A stretch of 64,000 bases of DNA from Dipteris shenzhenensis (taxonomy: Eukaryota; Polypodiophyta; Polypodiopsida; Gleicheniales), in assembly GCA_047967505.1 (NCBI GenBank), contig CM106540.1; one strand, written 5' to 3'. The translations under genes and the position numbers were made by a program. Shown here in pieces: positions 33,100-45,520 of this stretch (its first letter is position 1; every line of letters begins with the position of its first letter). Below the pieces are notes generated by a model, which searched no databases, was not told where the DNA came from, and saw only the letters and a list, made by a program, of their open reading frames with translations.

Positions 33100-34160
33100 G
33101 GATCATATATAGCAACACGAGTTTGTGTTGCAACCCGAAGAATCTTGTTCAATCCATTGTCACCTCAACCAAGAAGGAGACAAAGTGGTCAACCACTTGT
33201 CATCATGGGGCGAATCCAAATCCACTGGTAAAAGCTACAAAGTTCAAAGGGGAAAAGGGACAAGACCCTAATAGTCATGTAGGGCAATTCAAAACCCAAT
33301 GGATTGCAAGTGATTTCTAGGGATTAGCAAATGCAATAAAGAAGGATTAGTTTGCAGCCACAATGGAGGGGAGAGCAATGAGCTGGTTCATGCAGTATGA
33401 GCTACCACACTTTGCTACATATGAAGAACTGAAGGTATCTTTCTTGGAAAGATTTTGTAAGGAAAAAACATCGGAGGCAATGCTTAAAAGGGTTCATAAC
33501 ATGAAGCAAAAAGATTTGTTAGTGGAGGATTATGCACAGAAATTCAAAAATTTGTATCAAAGGCTGGCAGCACTACAGAGGCCTTTTGAAGAATAGTTGT
33601 GAGACTATTTTTGCAAAGGGGTTAACAGGGAGTTGCAGACCATAGTAGCAGGCCATGACTAACTTGTTGGAGCAAATGATTTCAATAATGTGGTGGAAGC
33701 TTCTCAAAGGGCAGAAAGAAGATCTAGAGCATCAAAGAACAAAGAAAAGAAGGTAACGAAGAAAAAGCACAATGACTCTGATTCTGAATCAGAAGAGGAG
33801 GAAGACTCTAACTCAGAGAGTGAGGAGATTGATAGTTCAAAAGATGATAGTTTTGACAAAGATTTGGGTGAGAAAGGAGAAGGAAAGAAGAGGAAGAAAA
33901 AAGGAAAAGACAAGAAGTGTAAAACAAAGGGTAAAACTAAGAAAAAAGAGGAAAGGAGTCCTAAAGGAGATTCTAAACTTGAGAAGATAATTAAGGAACA
34001 AGTGAAGAGTATGGGAGTAGAATGAAAGAAAGAAAAGGTACCATGTGACTAATGTGGGAAAGATAATCATGATAAAGAAAAGTTTTGGTATAATCCAAGT
34101 TATAGGGGGAGGTTACCTCCTCATCTACAGCCAGTAGCACAAGCTTCCCAAACAGCAGCG
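33100..34160 (+). pseudogene. Gypsy gag (capsid and basic region)
   Basis: One frame carries the retrotransposon gag core at about 33230-33600: KFKGEKGQDPNSHVGQFK, MEGRAMSWFMQYELPHFATY, FLERFCKEKTSEAML and EDYAQKFKNLYQRLA. It has stops near 33320, 33350, 33595 and 33660. The same frame continues as a Ser/Asp/Glu-rich and then Lys-rich tail (33690-34025), ending in a zinc-knuckle remnant CGKDNHDKEKFWYNP at about 34053-34098, in which the last Cys is replaced. The acidic-then-basic tail is unusually long (about 100 residues). In an active element the protein would package the RNA. Confidence 0.8.
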
Positions 34161-34199
34161 GGTTAACCAAGTGGGAGCACAAGATAACCCAAGATATAA

Positions 34200-35800
34200 C
34201 AAGACAACACCTAGAAGACAATAGAACCAGAACTGGAATACATAGCAAAGACAAAACAGTCAAGCATGCACGTATTATGGGCTTGAGGATGGACATCATC
34301 AAGGCCCTCAGTGTGAACTGTGGTGTAAACATAGAAATTAAAGAGGCATACCCATTGTGAATTTCACCCCCAGTCTTAACGCAAACCCTCCAGCACAACC
34401 ACTAGTAGGGGTACATGTGGTCATTTTGGAGACAATTGTGGAGGAGTCCAAAGAGATCTTCCAGGAGGAGACTACAAGAATAGTCACAAAGATTCATGGT
34501 AAGCATGATATTCAGTATCTTGAATTTGAGTGTGATTGTTCAGAGTGTCGAAAGGAAGCTAAGGTGTCCAAGGTTCAGTCGAATATTGAGGCGTTAGTAA
34601 TTACAAGAGCGGGAGCAAAGGCTCAAGTTCTCAAGCAAAACATCCATTAGCATTTGATCCGAAACAATTGGTGGATTGGGAGGAACAGCAAGGAGTCAGG
34701 GATGCAGCCTTAAGGGCTATATACAAAGAAAATGAAGGAAAGAAAGATAGAGGAGAGGAGTCCAATAAAGGAAACAAGGATCCGACATAGTTCTGACAGT
34801 CATAGGAGAACAGTCAAAACATGAACATAGTCTGACAGTATTCAGATGTAGATCAGATGAAGGAAGATAATGATACTGATAAGAGTAATGCTAGAATGGT
34901 AGAAATCAAGCAAATAAAGCAACAACAAGTCTAGTTTCAAGAAGATGCCACTCAGAGTGACACAATAAAGGACAATTTGATACTTAGCAAAACTGGTTTG
35001 GACAGTAATCGAAACATAGTCGGAAGCAGTAAAGGAGAAAGGTGAAGGTAAAGGCTAAAGGTAAGAAGAAAAGGATGCACCTAAAAGGGAGCAAAAGTTA
35101 CTAAGCATAGAGGAAGTACAAGAGTCTAAATAAAGCCAAAGGATAACAGAGGTCAATAAGAATTTTTTAGAGAATCACTACACTCAAAGATCCACAACAC
35201 TTGATCAACTACTCAACCAGGTACCTTCTTTTAAAGAACAATTGTGCCATAATTTCCATAAGGAACAACCTGCTATAGTTGAAGTGCAAGAAAGAATGGA
35301 AGATGAAGAAGATGTGGAAACCTATACATCTATGATGGAGCATGATGATTATAAAATACCTACAGTAGATGTGGAATACAAAAGACAAATAATTCCATAA
35401 GTACTCATTGATGGGGGATCTGGTGTGAATATACTATTAGAAGAGTTGTATAAGCGCTTTTGTCACAATGAATTGGTCCTAGCACCTTTTTAGGTCAGGA
35501 TGGTTGATCAAAGGAAAGTCCTACCATTGGGTATAGTGAGAGGTCAGTAAATCCGTATATGGGGAGGACTAACATTTACAATAAGTTTTGTGGTACTAAG
35601 AATGGAGGAAAAAAGAAAGTTCATACTCTGTGCTATTGGGTAGGCTTTGGCTCCATGCTACAAAAGCTAAGCAGGATTGGGGAGCTGAAACGATTATTGT
35701 CAAGAAGGGAAAGAAAAAGTATAAAATAAGTTTGACCCCAAGAGAACTCTTCCTAGACACATGCAACCCATAGAGATGGAGGGAGTTAATATGGTAGCAG
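34200..35800 (+). pseudogene. Gypsy gag-pol linker and aspartic protease
   Basis: A second Cys/His cluster reads ACTYYGLEDGHHQGPQCELW at about 34266-34325. An open block at 34357-34650 follows (VVILETIVEESKEIF; CDCSECRKEAK). The retropepsin core is at about 35395-35640: VLIDGGSGVNILLEELY holds the single active-site Asp, in the DGGSG form typical of this lineage, followed by a flap-like region (PLGIVRGQ) and FVVLRMEEKRKFILCAIG. Several stops break it. The stretch from 34650 to 35380 is repeatedly interrupted, Lys/Asn/Gln-rich and without a motif. Confidence 0.7.
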
Positions 35801-37105
35801 AGTTAGAAGAGGATGAAGAGGATTATTTTTTGAGAAGAAACCCTTCATTAGTGCCATTGTTTGAAGTGGATGTGGTAGGTATTTTACAGAACTACACAAA
35901 TCATAAGAAGACTGATTCGGATGCAAATGTGATTCTGCAGAGCAGCAAGCCAAGAAGTTCCGACCAAAAAGCAGATGTCGACCAAAAAAAATCAGATGAC
36001 TCTAATGCTAAGATGAAGACATAGTGGAAGGAGGTCTGAAAACACATATACATGCAGTGATCTAGGCAAAGAAGTCCTTTGAAAAACATATGAGCAAGAG
36101 TGCTAGAGTGAAAGATGATGAGCTTGAAGAGATGAATCTTGGTAACAAGGATGACCCAAAGATGGTTTGTGTCAGCACTGAATTGAAAGAACATTTCAAA
36201 GGGAAATTGAGGGAGCTATTACTAGAGTTCAAAGACATATTTGCATGGCATTATACAGATATTAAGGGAGTTGATCCTTCTTTTTGTCAACATAATAAAC
36301 CTTAAAAAAGATGCAATCCCAATTGTTGAGCAAATATATAGAATGAATCCTAATTATGCTAAGAAAGTTAAAGAAGAGTTCGATAAACTTCTAGAATTTG
36401 GGTTTATATATCCTTTGGATAGAGTCACTTGGTTGTCACTATTGTTATATTTCCAAAAAAGAATGGCAAGCTAGAATTTGTGTGGATTATAGGAAGCTGA
36501 ATGCAACAACTATTATTGATCCATTCCTTTACCTTTTTGTGATACCATGTTAGATGTTATGGTAGGCCATGAGTTTAATAGCTTTTTGGATGGATTCAAT
36601 GGTTACAATCAAATAAGAATGGCTGAGGAGGATAAAGACAAAATTGCATTTGTCATGGAATGGGGAGTATTTGCAAGCAATGTAATGACTTTTGGTTTGA
36701 AGAATGCTCCACCAACTTTCCAAAAGTGGATTCAAGAAGTGTTCACAGACTATCCTACTTCTTTCATGAGAGTATTCCTAGATTATTTTACAGTTTTTGG
36801 TAAAAGATCAGATCATTTGGATCATCTCAGATTATGTTATGAAAAATGTCAAATGGCTCGTTTGAGCTTGAATCCAAGTAAATGTGCTTTTGTTGTGGAA
36901 AGAGGTGTGTTATTGGGGCACATTATATCTGAGGATGGAATGGCTATTGATCCAAGGAAGGTATCTGTTATACAAAAGGCTTTGTTTCCTAAGAATGACA
37001 AATACAGAAGGTATTTGTCATACAGAAGGCTTTGTTTCCTAAGAACATCAAAGCATTGTCTAGATTTATTGGCCAAATTAAATGGCATAGCAGAATTTTG
37101 AGGTA
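35761..37105 (+). pseudogene. Gypsy reverse transcriptase
   Basis: A pre-RT linker (35761-36024) is followed by FKDIFAWHYTDIKGVDPSF (about 36228), FPKKNGKLEF.VDYRKLNA (about 36450-36505) and the 184-codon block at 36547-37101. That block carries FLDGFNGYNQI (first catalytic Asp), TFGLKNAPPTFQKWI and FMRVFLDYFTVFG. In the last motif the second Asp of the D-D box is Tyr (codon 36784-36786). The thumb and connection follow with LNPSKCAFVVERGVLLGHII. A 50-bp tandem duplication at 36961-37060 (unit starting gtat(c/t)tgt(t/c)ataca) shifts the frame at the end. Stops and frameshifts are also seen near 36302, 36475 and 36540. Confidence 0.85.
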
Positions 37106-37129
37106 TCTCTCACATGTATGTATGCCACT

Positions 37130-37640
37130 CACCAAACTGACAAGAGAGGGAGTAAAATATGTTTGGGGATTGGAGCAGCAGCACCAGCACCATCAACCAT
37201 TTGATGTTTCAAAAAGATGTTAGTAGAAGCTAGTATCCTATAACCTCTAGATTGGGAGTTACCCTTTCATGTATTTGTAGATGCCTCTGAGGTGGCAGTT
37301 GGAGCAGTGTTGATGCAAAACTAGCACAAAAAATGGCTCCAACCTGTTTATTATGCCAATAGAGTGTTGACAAAGGCTGAAAAGAATTATGCAGTCATTG
37401 AAAGAGAAGCTTTGGGAATGTGTTATGCTTTACATAAGTTCAGACATTACCTACTTGGTAATAAGGTTGTATTTCATGTAGATAACCAGGCTTTGATCTA
37501 TTTGGTAGCTAAACCACAACTAATAGGAATACTTGCAAGGTGGCTGCTATTGTTGCAAGAATTCAATTATGAAATAATTCATACACTGGGGAGACAGCAT
37601 GCAATTGCTAATTATATGAGTAGACTTATCACATGAGAAG
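37130..37640 (+). pseudogene. Gypsy RNase H
   Basis: The N-terminal part (about 37240-37360: PFHVFVDASEVAVG-like, split by frame changes) is degraded. The 90-codon frame at 37364-37636 is well preserved: KAEKNYAVIEREALGMCYAL, KFRHYLLGNKVVFHVDNQAL, LARWLLLLQEFNYEI and ANYMSRL. The catalytic Glu and Asp residues of the preserved part are present. The enzyme would remove the RNA strand during cDNA synthesis. Confidence 0.85.
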
Positions 37641-37859
37641 ATCTTATTGGAGTGTTGGATCAACTACCAGATGCAGACTTGTTCGTGATCTGAATGGATG
37701 ATCCAAAAGATTGGTATGATCATATGTTGTTTTTCCTTTTTTCCTTACTGATGGACTAATGCCTGATTCTTTGACGAGGGATTAGAAAAAGAAAATGGTG
37801 GTACAAAGTAAGCCTTGTTTGGTTATTGTTGCTAGTGTTCTCTATAAAAGAGATATTGA

Positions 37860-38985
37860 TCATGTAATTAGAAGATGTGTTCCAGTTCATGAGTAGTAGG
37901 AAGTATTAACAGAGGCACATGTTGGAAGTGCTAGAGGACATTTCTCAAGGGGGGTCACAGGCAAAAATATTATGCAAGTAGGCCTGTGGTGGCCGATAGT
38001 GTTTAAAGATGCTCATCAATATGCAAAGGAATGTTTAGCATGTCAGAAAGATGGGAAACCTTCACCAAAGGAGAGGATGCCTCATCAACCAATTCTTCCT
38101 CTTGAACCTTTTTAGAAATGGGGCTTGGATTTTATTGGTCCAAATAAGCCAGTAGCTAGGTATATAGATAATAAATACATACTTGTTGCTAATTATTGTA
38201 CTAAGTGGGTTGAGGCAGTAGCTTTGAAAGATAATAAGGGAAGAAGTGTTGCAAATTTTTTGTATCATAATATCATGACAAGGTTTGGAATACCAATTGA
38301 GATAGTGTCTGATAGAGGTACTCAATTTATTAATAAGGTCATTGCAAAGCTAACTAAGACTCACATGATGTTGCATAAGAAATCTACAACATACTATCCA
38401 CAAGGTAATGGACAGGCTAAAAGTTCAAATAATATCATTATGAAAAATTTCAGAAGGAGAGTTGAGGATAATCCTAAGGATGGGGATCAAAAGCTAGATT
38501 CAATTATGTGGGCATTTAGAACAGCCTTCAAAGTAGCCACAGGAATGAATCCTTTTAGATTGGTGTATCGCACAGAGGCAATTCTTCTAATGGAGTTTAT
38601 TGTGGGGAGCTTGAGGATTGCTGCTGCATAACACAAGTTATCTCCTAAAGAATCTATGAATTTTAGAATTCAGCAATTGTTGAAGTTATATGAGGATAGA
38701 ATTATTACTTCAGGCATTTTGGAGATCATTCAGTGAAGAAGACAAGATTGGATTAATAGAAATATCAACTCTAAATTGTTTTAAAAAGGTGATTTGGTAC
38801 TCATGTACAATTCCAAGTTGGGACCTCATCCAGGAAAACTCAAGGTGAGATATGATGGACCTTATAGGATTGTGGAAGTAATGACACAAGGGACGTTCTT
38901 GCTCAGTGATTTGCATGGGAATAGCTTTCCTAACCTAGTGAATGGTTTTAGGCTTAAACCATATTTTGGTGATGATCTGACTTAA
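37860..38985 (+). pseudogene. Gypsy integrase without chromodomain
   Basis: The HHCC zinc finger is intact (HVGSARGHF ... CLACQK, 37918-38046). The catalytic core reads WGLDFIGP (Asp 1, about 38125) and IVSDRGTQF (Asp 2, about 38305), then NGQAKSSNN, where the expected third acidic residue is Lys (codon 38419-38421). The 168-codon block at 38125-38631 is otherwise clean. After a stop at 38629-38631 the frame continues to a C-terminal module (KGDLVLMYNSKLGPHPGKLK, YRIVEV, NGFRLKPYFGD) with a natural stop at 38983-38985. No chromodomain follows, which separates it from the chromovirus at 58-63 kb. Confidence 0.9.
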
Positions 38986-39892
38986 TCTCGACTTAGAGCT
39001 AGAGGTAGCTGGAGATACTAGCATGGGTGCAGTGATGGTTTGTATTTGTTAAGTGCAGAAGATAAGCATGGTAAAGAAGGCAATTCAGTTGACAGTGATG
39101 CGTTCATGTCCATCGACCTGAAGGGTTGGTAATGTAAAGAAATGTTGAAAGTAATATATTCATACTTATGGAAGCTGAGGCAACATGGTAGGGTTAGTCA
39201 AGGCATGGCTAAATCTTATGTATAGTGGACTGCAGTGGTAAGTTTTGATGGGGCAAGAGTCTGATTCTTGTCTGACCAAGGTCAGATCCGTGACTCAGAT
39301 TTTAAGTTGATTCGATGGTGGTCCACTTCAATTGGCTTTGACTTGACTCACTGAGTGTTTGGTTGTAGTATGACTCGTATCTAATTGTCAAGCGTTTTGA
39401 CTCCAATCTGACTGGTGGAGATGTCCGACTTGTTTCTGACTTATTTTCGAGCAAGGTCTTGTCTAGTGTTGTATGAAGAGGAAAGCAAGAAGCAAAAGCT
39501 TAGGCGAGCAAAAGAAGTGGCAGTACAGAGCATGTGTCAATTGATGATGATTTTCATCAATCTAGGAGCCAACAAATCAAAATCATGATTAGGTGTTGTG
39601 TGTGCCGAGTGAACTGCTATGAGTACCGATTAGAAGTCTCCATGCATGGTGCTGCTTATGTGGGGAATACCTCAAAGTTCACTGCACTGAGCAAAGTATG
39701 CTGGCTTGTGGCTATTTTGCATTTTAGGAGCTATGAAGCTTGTATGGGTAGTGAGTTGCATTCTTTATTAGGGGAGAGGAATCATCACGCAGATCTTTGG
39801 GTATTAGCAGAAATTGTGTAGATAAGCAACATCGACTTGTATCTCTTGAGTGAAGTTACGGAGGATCAACGAGCCATGGGAAAGAAGTGACA
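38986..39892. other. Spacer between pol and the extra ORF
   Basis: About 0.9 kb inside the gypsy element without a recognisable protein. The 95-codon open frame at 39534-39821 has no motif. Many Tat/Athila elements have such a spacer, from which the additional ORF is expressed by splicing; no splice site could be assigned. Confidence 0.45.
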
Positions 39893-42289
39893 ATGGCAAC
39901 CAATGCGGTGAAGCTTTTGTGTCAAAGAGGTGATCGAGGCAGAACTTGAGCTAGAACTGAAAGTAGAAGAGGAGGATGATGACAATTCAATCGAAGAGAG
40001 AGTCTCACCATCAACAAAGAAGCCGTTCGGATAGAGTTCTTTCATGGGCTTCAAGTTGTCATTGGATTTGAAGAAACATGCAGATTGGTTGGAAGAAGTT
40101 GGGCTGATGAATTATGTGGCTTTAGCATGGAATATATGGAGAGCACCATCAAGAGCATTGACCAAGTATGAAAAGCTCAAAAGAATAGGGGGAGTGATTG
40201 GTTTGGGTATCGTTGTCAATCTAGGGATTATCACACATGTTTTTCAAGTACCTTTAATTCTAGAAGAGGGCACATATGACAAGGATGTCGAAGCAAATAT
40301 GTTGAGAGAGTTTGGGTAACCACCAACAACAATGAAAAATTATTTCTTAGTGTACAATGTGCAAGATGGTCTATGTTGGCAGCATTTAGAGTGGTATCTT
40401 GAGCATGTTTAATTGTCGATCAAAACTAATACCATGTTTAGAGAGAGCTATGCAGTTCTCAGGGCAGCTAAGAGAGGATGTGAAACTTCGTGGGCTGATA
40501 TTATCCACGATAGATTGATGGCGGAAGTGAACTAGAAGGCATTGGCAGGCATGAACAACCATTCGAAGGTTGGTCTGTTCATCATCGTGCTATTTGAATA
40601 TGGCAAAAGGTCCTCTGTGATTATTAAGCACCTGTCTAGTCCAGATGAGGAAACTCACACTAAAGCAAGGATTGATGTCCATGCAATTACATCACCTACA
40701 GATGCACATCGATGGAAAGTAGTGAATGAGCTCAAGGAGGACAAATACACTATAAAGGAAGCACATAGAATGTTGTTTGCAAAAAGTCTTGCTCAAAGCC
40801 CATCGGACGATGCTGACCAAGTCAATTTGAAGGGGCAATTTGATGATAATGAACTAGCAAGGGCTGAACAGAAGAACAACACACTCCTATGCAAACATGT
40901 TTCTCAAGACCAAGGGAATAATTAGGAAAATTTTCTTTCAAGGAAGTCGAGATGGCTCTAGGAGCATCAACAAATTTTTAAGAATAGCAGGTAATACTCC
41001 AAACACAGGAGGATATGCAAATTATGGCTTTGCAAAAAGAAAAACAAAAATTACAAGCCAAAATGGAGGTTAGTCAACAGGAAGCAATGAAGATTACACG
41101 ATTGCAGCAGCAACTAGTAGAACATCATAAGGAATTTGAACAGTACAAGGAATAGAAGGGGGAGGAGATTTATCAATTGAACAAGCAACTGAAGATGCAA
41201 AAAGATTGCCTCCCTACTCTTCAGCAGTGGCTAAATGAGATGGACACATTTTTCAAGCAATCGCAAAAATTATCTGAAGATTATACACAGTTACAGGTTG
41301 ATTTGGTAATTGCTAGAGAAAGAGTGAAAGCCTTGGAAGGGGTGGAAGTACAACTCATGGCTATGGCTGAAGAAGTAGATGGGGTTTTATGATAGGTATA
41401 GACGTAAATGAGCTCAAGGTTGAATTGATTGAGACTTCTCAGACTTTGTGGACCAGTATAAAAGGCAGGATGATGGTGGTAGTGGAGAGACCTCATTAGG
41501 CCTTTGCTTCAGTAGCATACACTATTGAGGCTCTAAGAATGCTAAACTGGAGACAAAAATGAAAGTAGCACAAAAGATACAATCTGACAGACCGAGAGAT
41601 GCAACAACTTTTACTACTAACTTTGATTTCAACAATTCTTTGTTAGATTTGTAGGGTACATATGGAAGAAAGGCAGGATGATGGTGGTAGCGGAGAGACC
41701 TTATTAGGCTTTGCTTCAGTAGCATACACTATGGAGGCTCTAAGAATGCTAAACTAGAGACAAAAATGAAAGTAGCACAAAAGACACAATCTGATAGACC
41801 GAGAGATGCAACAATTTTTACTACTAACTTTGATTTCAGCCATTCTTTGTTAGATTTGTAGGGTACATATGGAAGAGCACACAAAGACATGAAAATTGAA
41901 GAACAAGGAGTAGTTTTCAAAGATAAAGTATTCAATGATCAAGTATTTGAAGATGCATGAATTAAAGATCTAAAAACGATTGAAAAGGAACCTGTTGCAA
42001 ATGTAGTTGCAGCTCAAATTGAGAAACCAGAGGAGATTGTAGCTTAAATCGAGAAACAAGAGGAGATTGTAACTCAAACCAAGAAAGGACCTCAAGTCCA
42101 AAACCTTAGTATCTTGGAGCGGAATGTGATATGTGATCCAAAAGTATCTATTCTTGTAGTAAAAGATCAATCTACAGATCAAGGTTCAGATCAGTTCATG
42201 CAAGACAAAGGGGAAGACTTTGAGCTTATTAGTAGCAGAAAAGACACCTTAGGCATTGACCTCAATTTTTGTAAAGACTATCTTATGTA
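39893..42289 (+). pseudogene. Additional 3' ORF of the gypsy element (function unknown)
   Basis: One frame, interrupted by stops, runs from an acidic start (VIEAELELELKVEEEDDDNS, about 39928) through a folded-looking region, 40044-40925: LKKHADWLEEVGLMNYVAL, HVFQVPLILEEGTYD, SWADIIHDRLMAEVN and KVGLFIIVLFEYGKR. It continues to a long coiled coil (about 41000-41390: MALQKEKQKLQAKMEVSQQE; LQVDLVIARERVKALEGVE) and an acidic/Lys-rich tail ending GIDLNFCKDYLM at the stop 42287-42289. The original length was about 800 residues. It lies in sense between integrase and the 3' LTR, where Tat/Athila lineages carry extra or env-like ORFs. No transmembrane segment or signal peptide is visible, so an envelope role is not supported. 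A 208-bp duplication (41463-41878) is inside. Confidence 0.6.
41463..41878. repeat. 208-bp tandem duplication inside the extra ORF
   Basis: The segment starting aggcaggatgatggtggtag at 41463 recurs at 41671 with few differences, and both copies end tagggtacatatggaaga. The duplication is about 208 bp, not a multiple of 3, so it breaks the ORF. High identity suggests it happened late in the life of the element. Confidence 0.9.
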
Positions 42290-42349
42290 AGGGTCTGAGT
42301 CTACAGATTTCTAGACATGTCTAAAATCCTATCCACTGGGAGTGCCAGG

Positions 42350-42753
42350 TGTTGGAGGATAATAAGGCACTTAGTCACTTAGTCCTAAATAATACTTTGG
42401 AATAGTAATTGTCTTAGGCGGCATAGTAAAGTAGTTGTATGGTTATACATGCATGTAACTACTGTATAGATGACTTGGGGATATCTATAGTCAAATACCT
42501 ATCGGAATGATATCAGACTTGCAGTATTGCTATACTTTGTCCAGTTTCATATTGATGTAATACTCAGATATGATAGTAATGAATGGAAGAAGATACTTTT
42601 TTGTTGTGTATACTGAGGTTCTTCAATGTAATGGATTGATGTTACATTCCGACTTTCATTCAATGTGTTTCTAATTTTTCATATGTCTATTTGTAGAGTA
42701 GAGTTTGTTTGAGTTCAGATGTATAAGTGCTTGGGGTAAAACTACCTTAAACA
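42350..42753 (+). repeat. 3' LTR of the gypsy element
   Basis: The 404-bp segment starts TGTTGGAGGATAATAAGGC and ends CTTAAACA, with the expected TG...CA ends. It directly follows a purine-rich segment ctgggagtgccagg (42336-42349) that could be the polypurine tract. Its last ~55 bp match the 5' LTR remnant at 32318-32372. Confidence 0.7.
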
Positions 42754-43149
42754 CTTCTTCACGTTCACCTCCTATACCAACCTGGTAAAGTTTCTGAGAG
42801 CATCCAAATTGGTCTTTTGAAGAGTGAGAGAGGAGCTCTCATATGTCATGATTTCAATTTCAATGGAGGAGAGGCTCTCGCAGTGTGTTGCTACAAAGGG
42901 AGAGGAAAGATTGTGTGAGGAGCTTTTGGATTGTGTAGGGTCCATTACGAGAGGGGATAGAAGTTGCAGGAAGAGTGCAAGGGAGATAGAAATGGTCGAG
43001 AGCGATAGAAGATGAAACAATGAAGGAAATGGAATAGTGGAGGCTTGAGATTTTAGTTAGAGTGCAAGGGAGAAAGAAAGGTTGAGAGGGATAGAAGACG
43101 AAACGGTTAATTGAATGGAATAGCAGAGGCTTAAGTTTGTATCCCAACT
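42754..43149. other. No recognisable gene; purine-rich
   Basis: Purine-rich sequence with two loosely similar segments (gtgcaagggag(a/a)aagaaa and ggaatag(t/c)(g/a)gaggctt, near 42970-43050 and 43060-43140). Short ORFs on both strands look random. Confidence 0.45.
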
Positions 43150-44430
43150 ACACTATTAGGGTGAGAGCTACCATGGTGGTTGGCCTGAATTTTGTTTAAT
43201 TAAAGAAGACAGTACTACCTTCCATGGTAATGAGTGATTAGAGGTGGTGGCATCTAAGACTCCCAACCACGTCTGTGTTGCCAACTAAGACCCATTGAGC
43301 TGGCAGTTACCATAGTGGCCCGCAATTACTCACCTTCCAGTTACCACCACTGGGCTTGCATGCATGAGTATTATGAGTGCAATAAATTACTAGTGACCGA
43401 GCTTGCATGCTTAGGAGAGTACTAGAGTTCATGGTAATGAGTGATTCGAGGTGATTAGGCTTCATGATTTATTTTTGTGGGAATTACTACCTACTAGTGG
43501 TGGCTCTCATCAGTCATATCTTTGGTGGTGGCTGAGACCCACCAGCCTAGCAATTCATTATCAGCCACTACAGTGGCTTGCAATTACTCACCTTCCAATT
43601 ACCACCACTGGGCTTTCATGCATGATTACTACGAGTGTATTAAATTACCAGTCACAGGGCTTGCATGCTTAGAAGAGTACTAGAGTGCATGGTAATGAGT
43701 TATTAGAGGTGATTAGGCTTCATGATTTACTTTTGTGGGAATTATTGCACGGTGGTGTGGCTCTCATCAGCCACGTCTGTCATGGCTATGATTCCACTAG
43801 GATGGTAATTAAAATTACCAGCCACCACCGAGATGGCAGTTAAAATTACCAGCCACCACTGAGCTTAAGCATGCATGATCACTATGAGTGCAATAAAAAT
43901 TATAAATCAGTAGGCTCGCATGCTCAGTAGAGTACCAGAGTGCATGGTAATGAGTGATTAGAGGTGATTAGGCTTCATGATTACTTTTGTGGGAATTACT
44001 GCCGAGTGGTGGTGGCTCTCATCAGCCATGTCTATCGTGGCTACAATTCCACCGAGTTGGCAGTTAAAATTACCAGCCCCACAGCACTGGCTTGCTCACC
44101 CACCAACGGGCTTAAGAATGCATGATCACTATGAGTGTAGTAAAAATTACCACTCATCAGGATTGCATACTCAGTAGAGTACTACAGTGCATGCTAATGA
44201 GTGATTAGAGGTGATTAGGCTTCATGATTTACTTTTGTGGGAATTACTGCCCGGTGGTGGTGGCTCTCATTAGCCACGTCTATCATGGTGGCTAAGATTC
44301 CATCGGGTTGGCAGTTAATTACCAACCACTGTAGTGGTCTGCTCACCCACAACATGGCATCTGCTTCATGATTGCCAGACCATCTGGGGTGGCACCTAAG
44401 ATTCCACTACGGTGGCTTGCAATTAATATG
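43150..44430. repeat. ~250-bp tandem repeat array, about 5 units
   Basis: The phrase gcatggtaatgagtgattagaggtgattaggcttcatgattta recurs near 43224, 43431, 43689, 43943 and 44190. Units also share ggtggtggctctcatcagccacgtct, a (c/g)ttggcagttaaaattaccagcc segment and gggcttgcatgcatga. Spacing is about 250 bp (207 for the first, shortened unit). ORFs here are repeat-derived. Confidence 0.88.
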
Positions 44431-45520
44431 GATGGAACCCTGGGCTCCAATCACCACAGTGGCTCAAACTTTATAATATATAAGATCCGTGGCATTTTGC
44501 ATTTTACTACGTTGGTCTCATCCACCCCTGCTCTTCTACTTTGCTCCACATGCTCTGCTACTTTTCTCCACACCCCTCCTCTAACTCTTTTCTGCCCCTC
44601 TCTACTTTGCTCCATGCTCCCTCCTCCAACTCTCATCACTCATCTGCTCCCTTGCTCATCTACTGCTCAGCCACTCATCTTTACCACCATGCCTACTACT
44701 ACCAGCCCCCCTTGATGCTTTGTGATCCCAATGTTATCTGCCTTCTCATATAAGGTGATTGTGTTGCACTCACCTAGTGTAGAAATGATGGCACTAGTGG
44801 AAACCCTTCATTCCCACAATCGATTCCCCCCATATTCACATGTCACCACCTTAGATGACATGCACACCTCTGGCTTCTTTATGGATGTTCTATATGGGTT
44901 CCCCCTAGGATGTAGACAAAGGTCTCCATATTTTCAAAGCACAGTACTCTCGACTTCTTGGGGGGGCTATAAGCTAAGTCTTGGCAATGTGCATGGTCTT
45001 TGACCTCTCCATTGTCTCCTCCTTTGGTTCCCCAAAACTAGACTGGTGGAAATGCTTTGTACAAATTCCCTCTTGCTCAAACAAGGCTCATAACCACTTA
45101 GCAATGGCTGGATGTAATCATTTGGCCTCTAAGGCTCTCAACGATCTTTTTGCTCACTGGATGTAATGTTTTGGTATCTAAGGCTCTCAGCAATTGTTGA
45201 GATTTTATTACATTTATGTAATCTCTTTTTGTTCAATTTGAGTCTCTCAGTATATATTGTTGTTAACTTTTATATTTGAATGGTTATGGTCACTAGCTGT
45301 AATCTTTTGGCCTTTGAGGCTCTCAACAATTGCCGAGTTTTTATAAATGTAAGATCCTCTGTTCAATTTTTGCTTGGTATAAGTTGTTAATTTTTATATA
45401 ACCCATTATTGGATGTAGATGTACATTGTAATCTCTTTTGCTCACTTTTCACTCGATGAATTGTACTTTTTCCCTCATTTATATTCACTGCAAAAAGGAC
45501 TAAAATACTAGTAAAGAAGG
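44431..45520. other. No recognisable gene; weak short repeats
   Basis: Pyrimidine-rich at 44500-44720. A loosely repeated phrase, tgtaatctttttgg(c/t)(c/a)tctaaggctctcaacaattg, occurs near 45113, 45165 and 45297. No coding feature is recognised. Confidence 0.45.

Larger units (their letters stand above)
32306..42753 (+). mobile_element. Ty3/gypsy retrotransposon (Tat/Athila-like), degenerate
   Basis: In order: a short 5' LTR remnant ending at 32372, gag, aspartic protease, reverse transcriptase, RNase H, integrase without a chromodomain, a large additional ORF, and a 3' LTR at 42350-42753. Both LTR ends share the 55-bp terminal segment tagagtttgt...gtataagtgcttgg...ctaaaca. The 5' LTR has lost all but about 60 bp. 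The sequence after it, attttggcgatcccatag at 32374-32391, begins like the tggcg-type primer-binding sites of Tat/Athila elements. Stops, frameshifts and altered catalytic residues make it inactive. Total length about 10.4 kb. Confidence 0.85.

Noticed and set aside
33704-33913. Minus-strand Ser/Phe-rich ORF opposite gag
   Set aside because: It is the antisense shadow of the acidic/basic gag tail.
39893-42289. Retroviral-type envelope gene
   Set aside because: Position fits, but no signal peptide, transmembrane helix, cleavage site or Cys pattern is visible.
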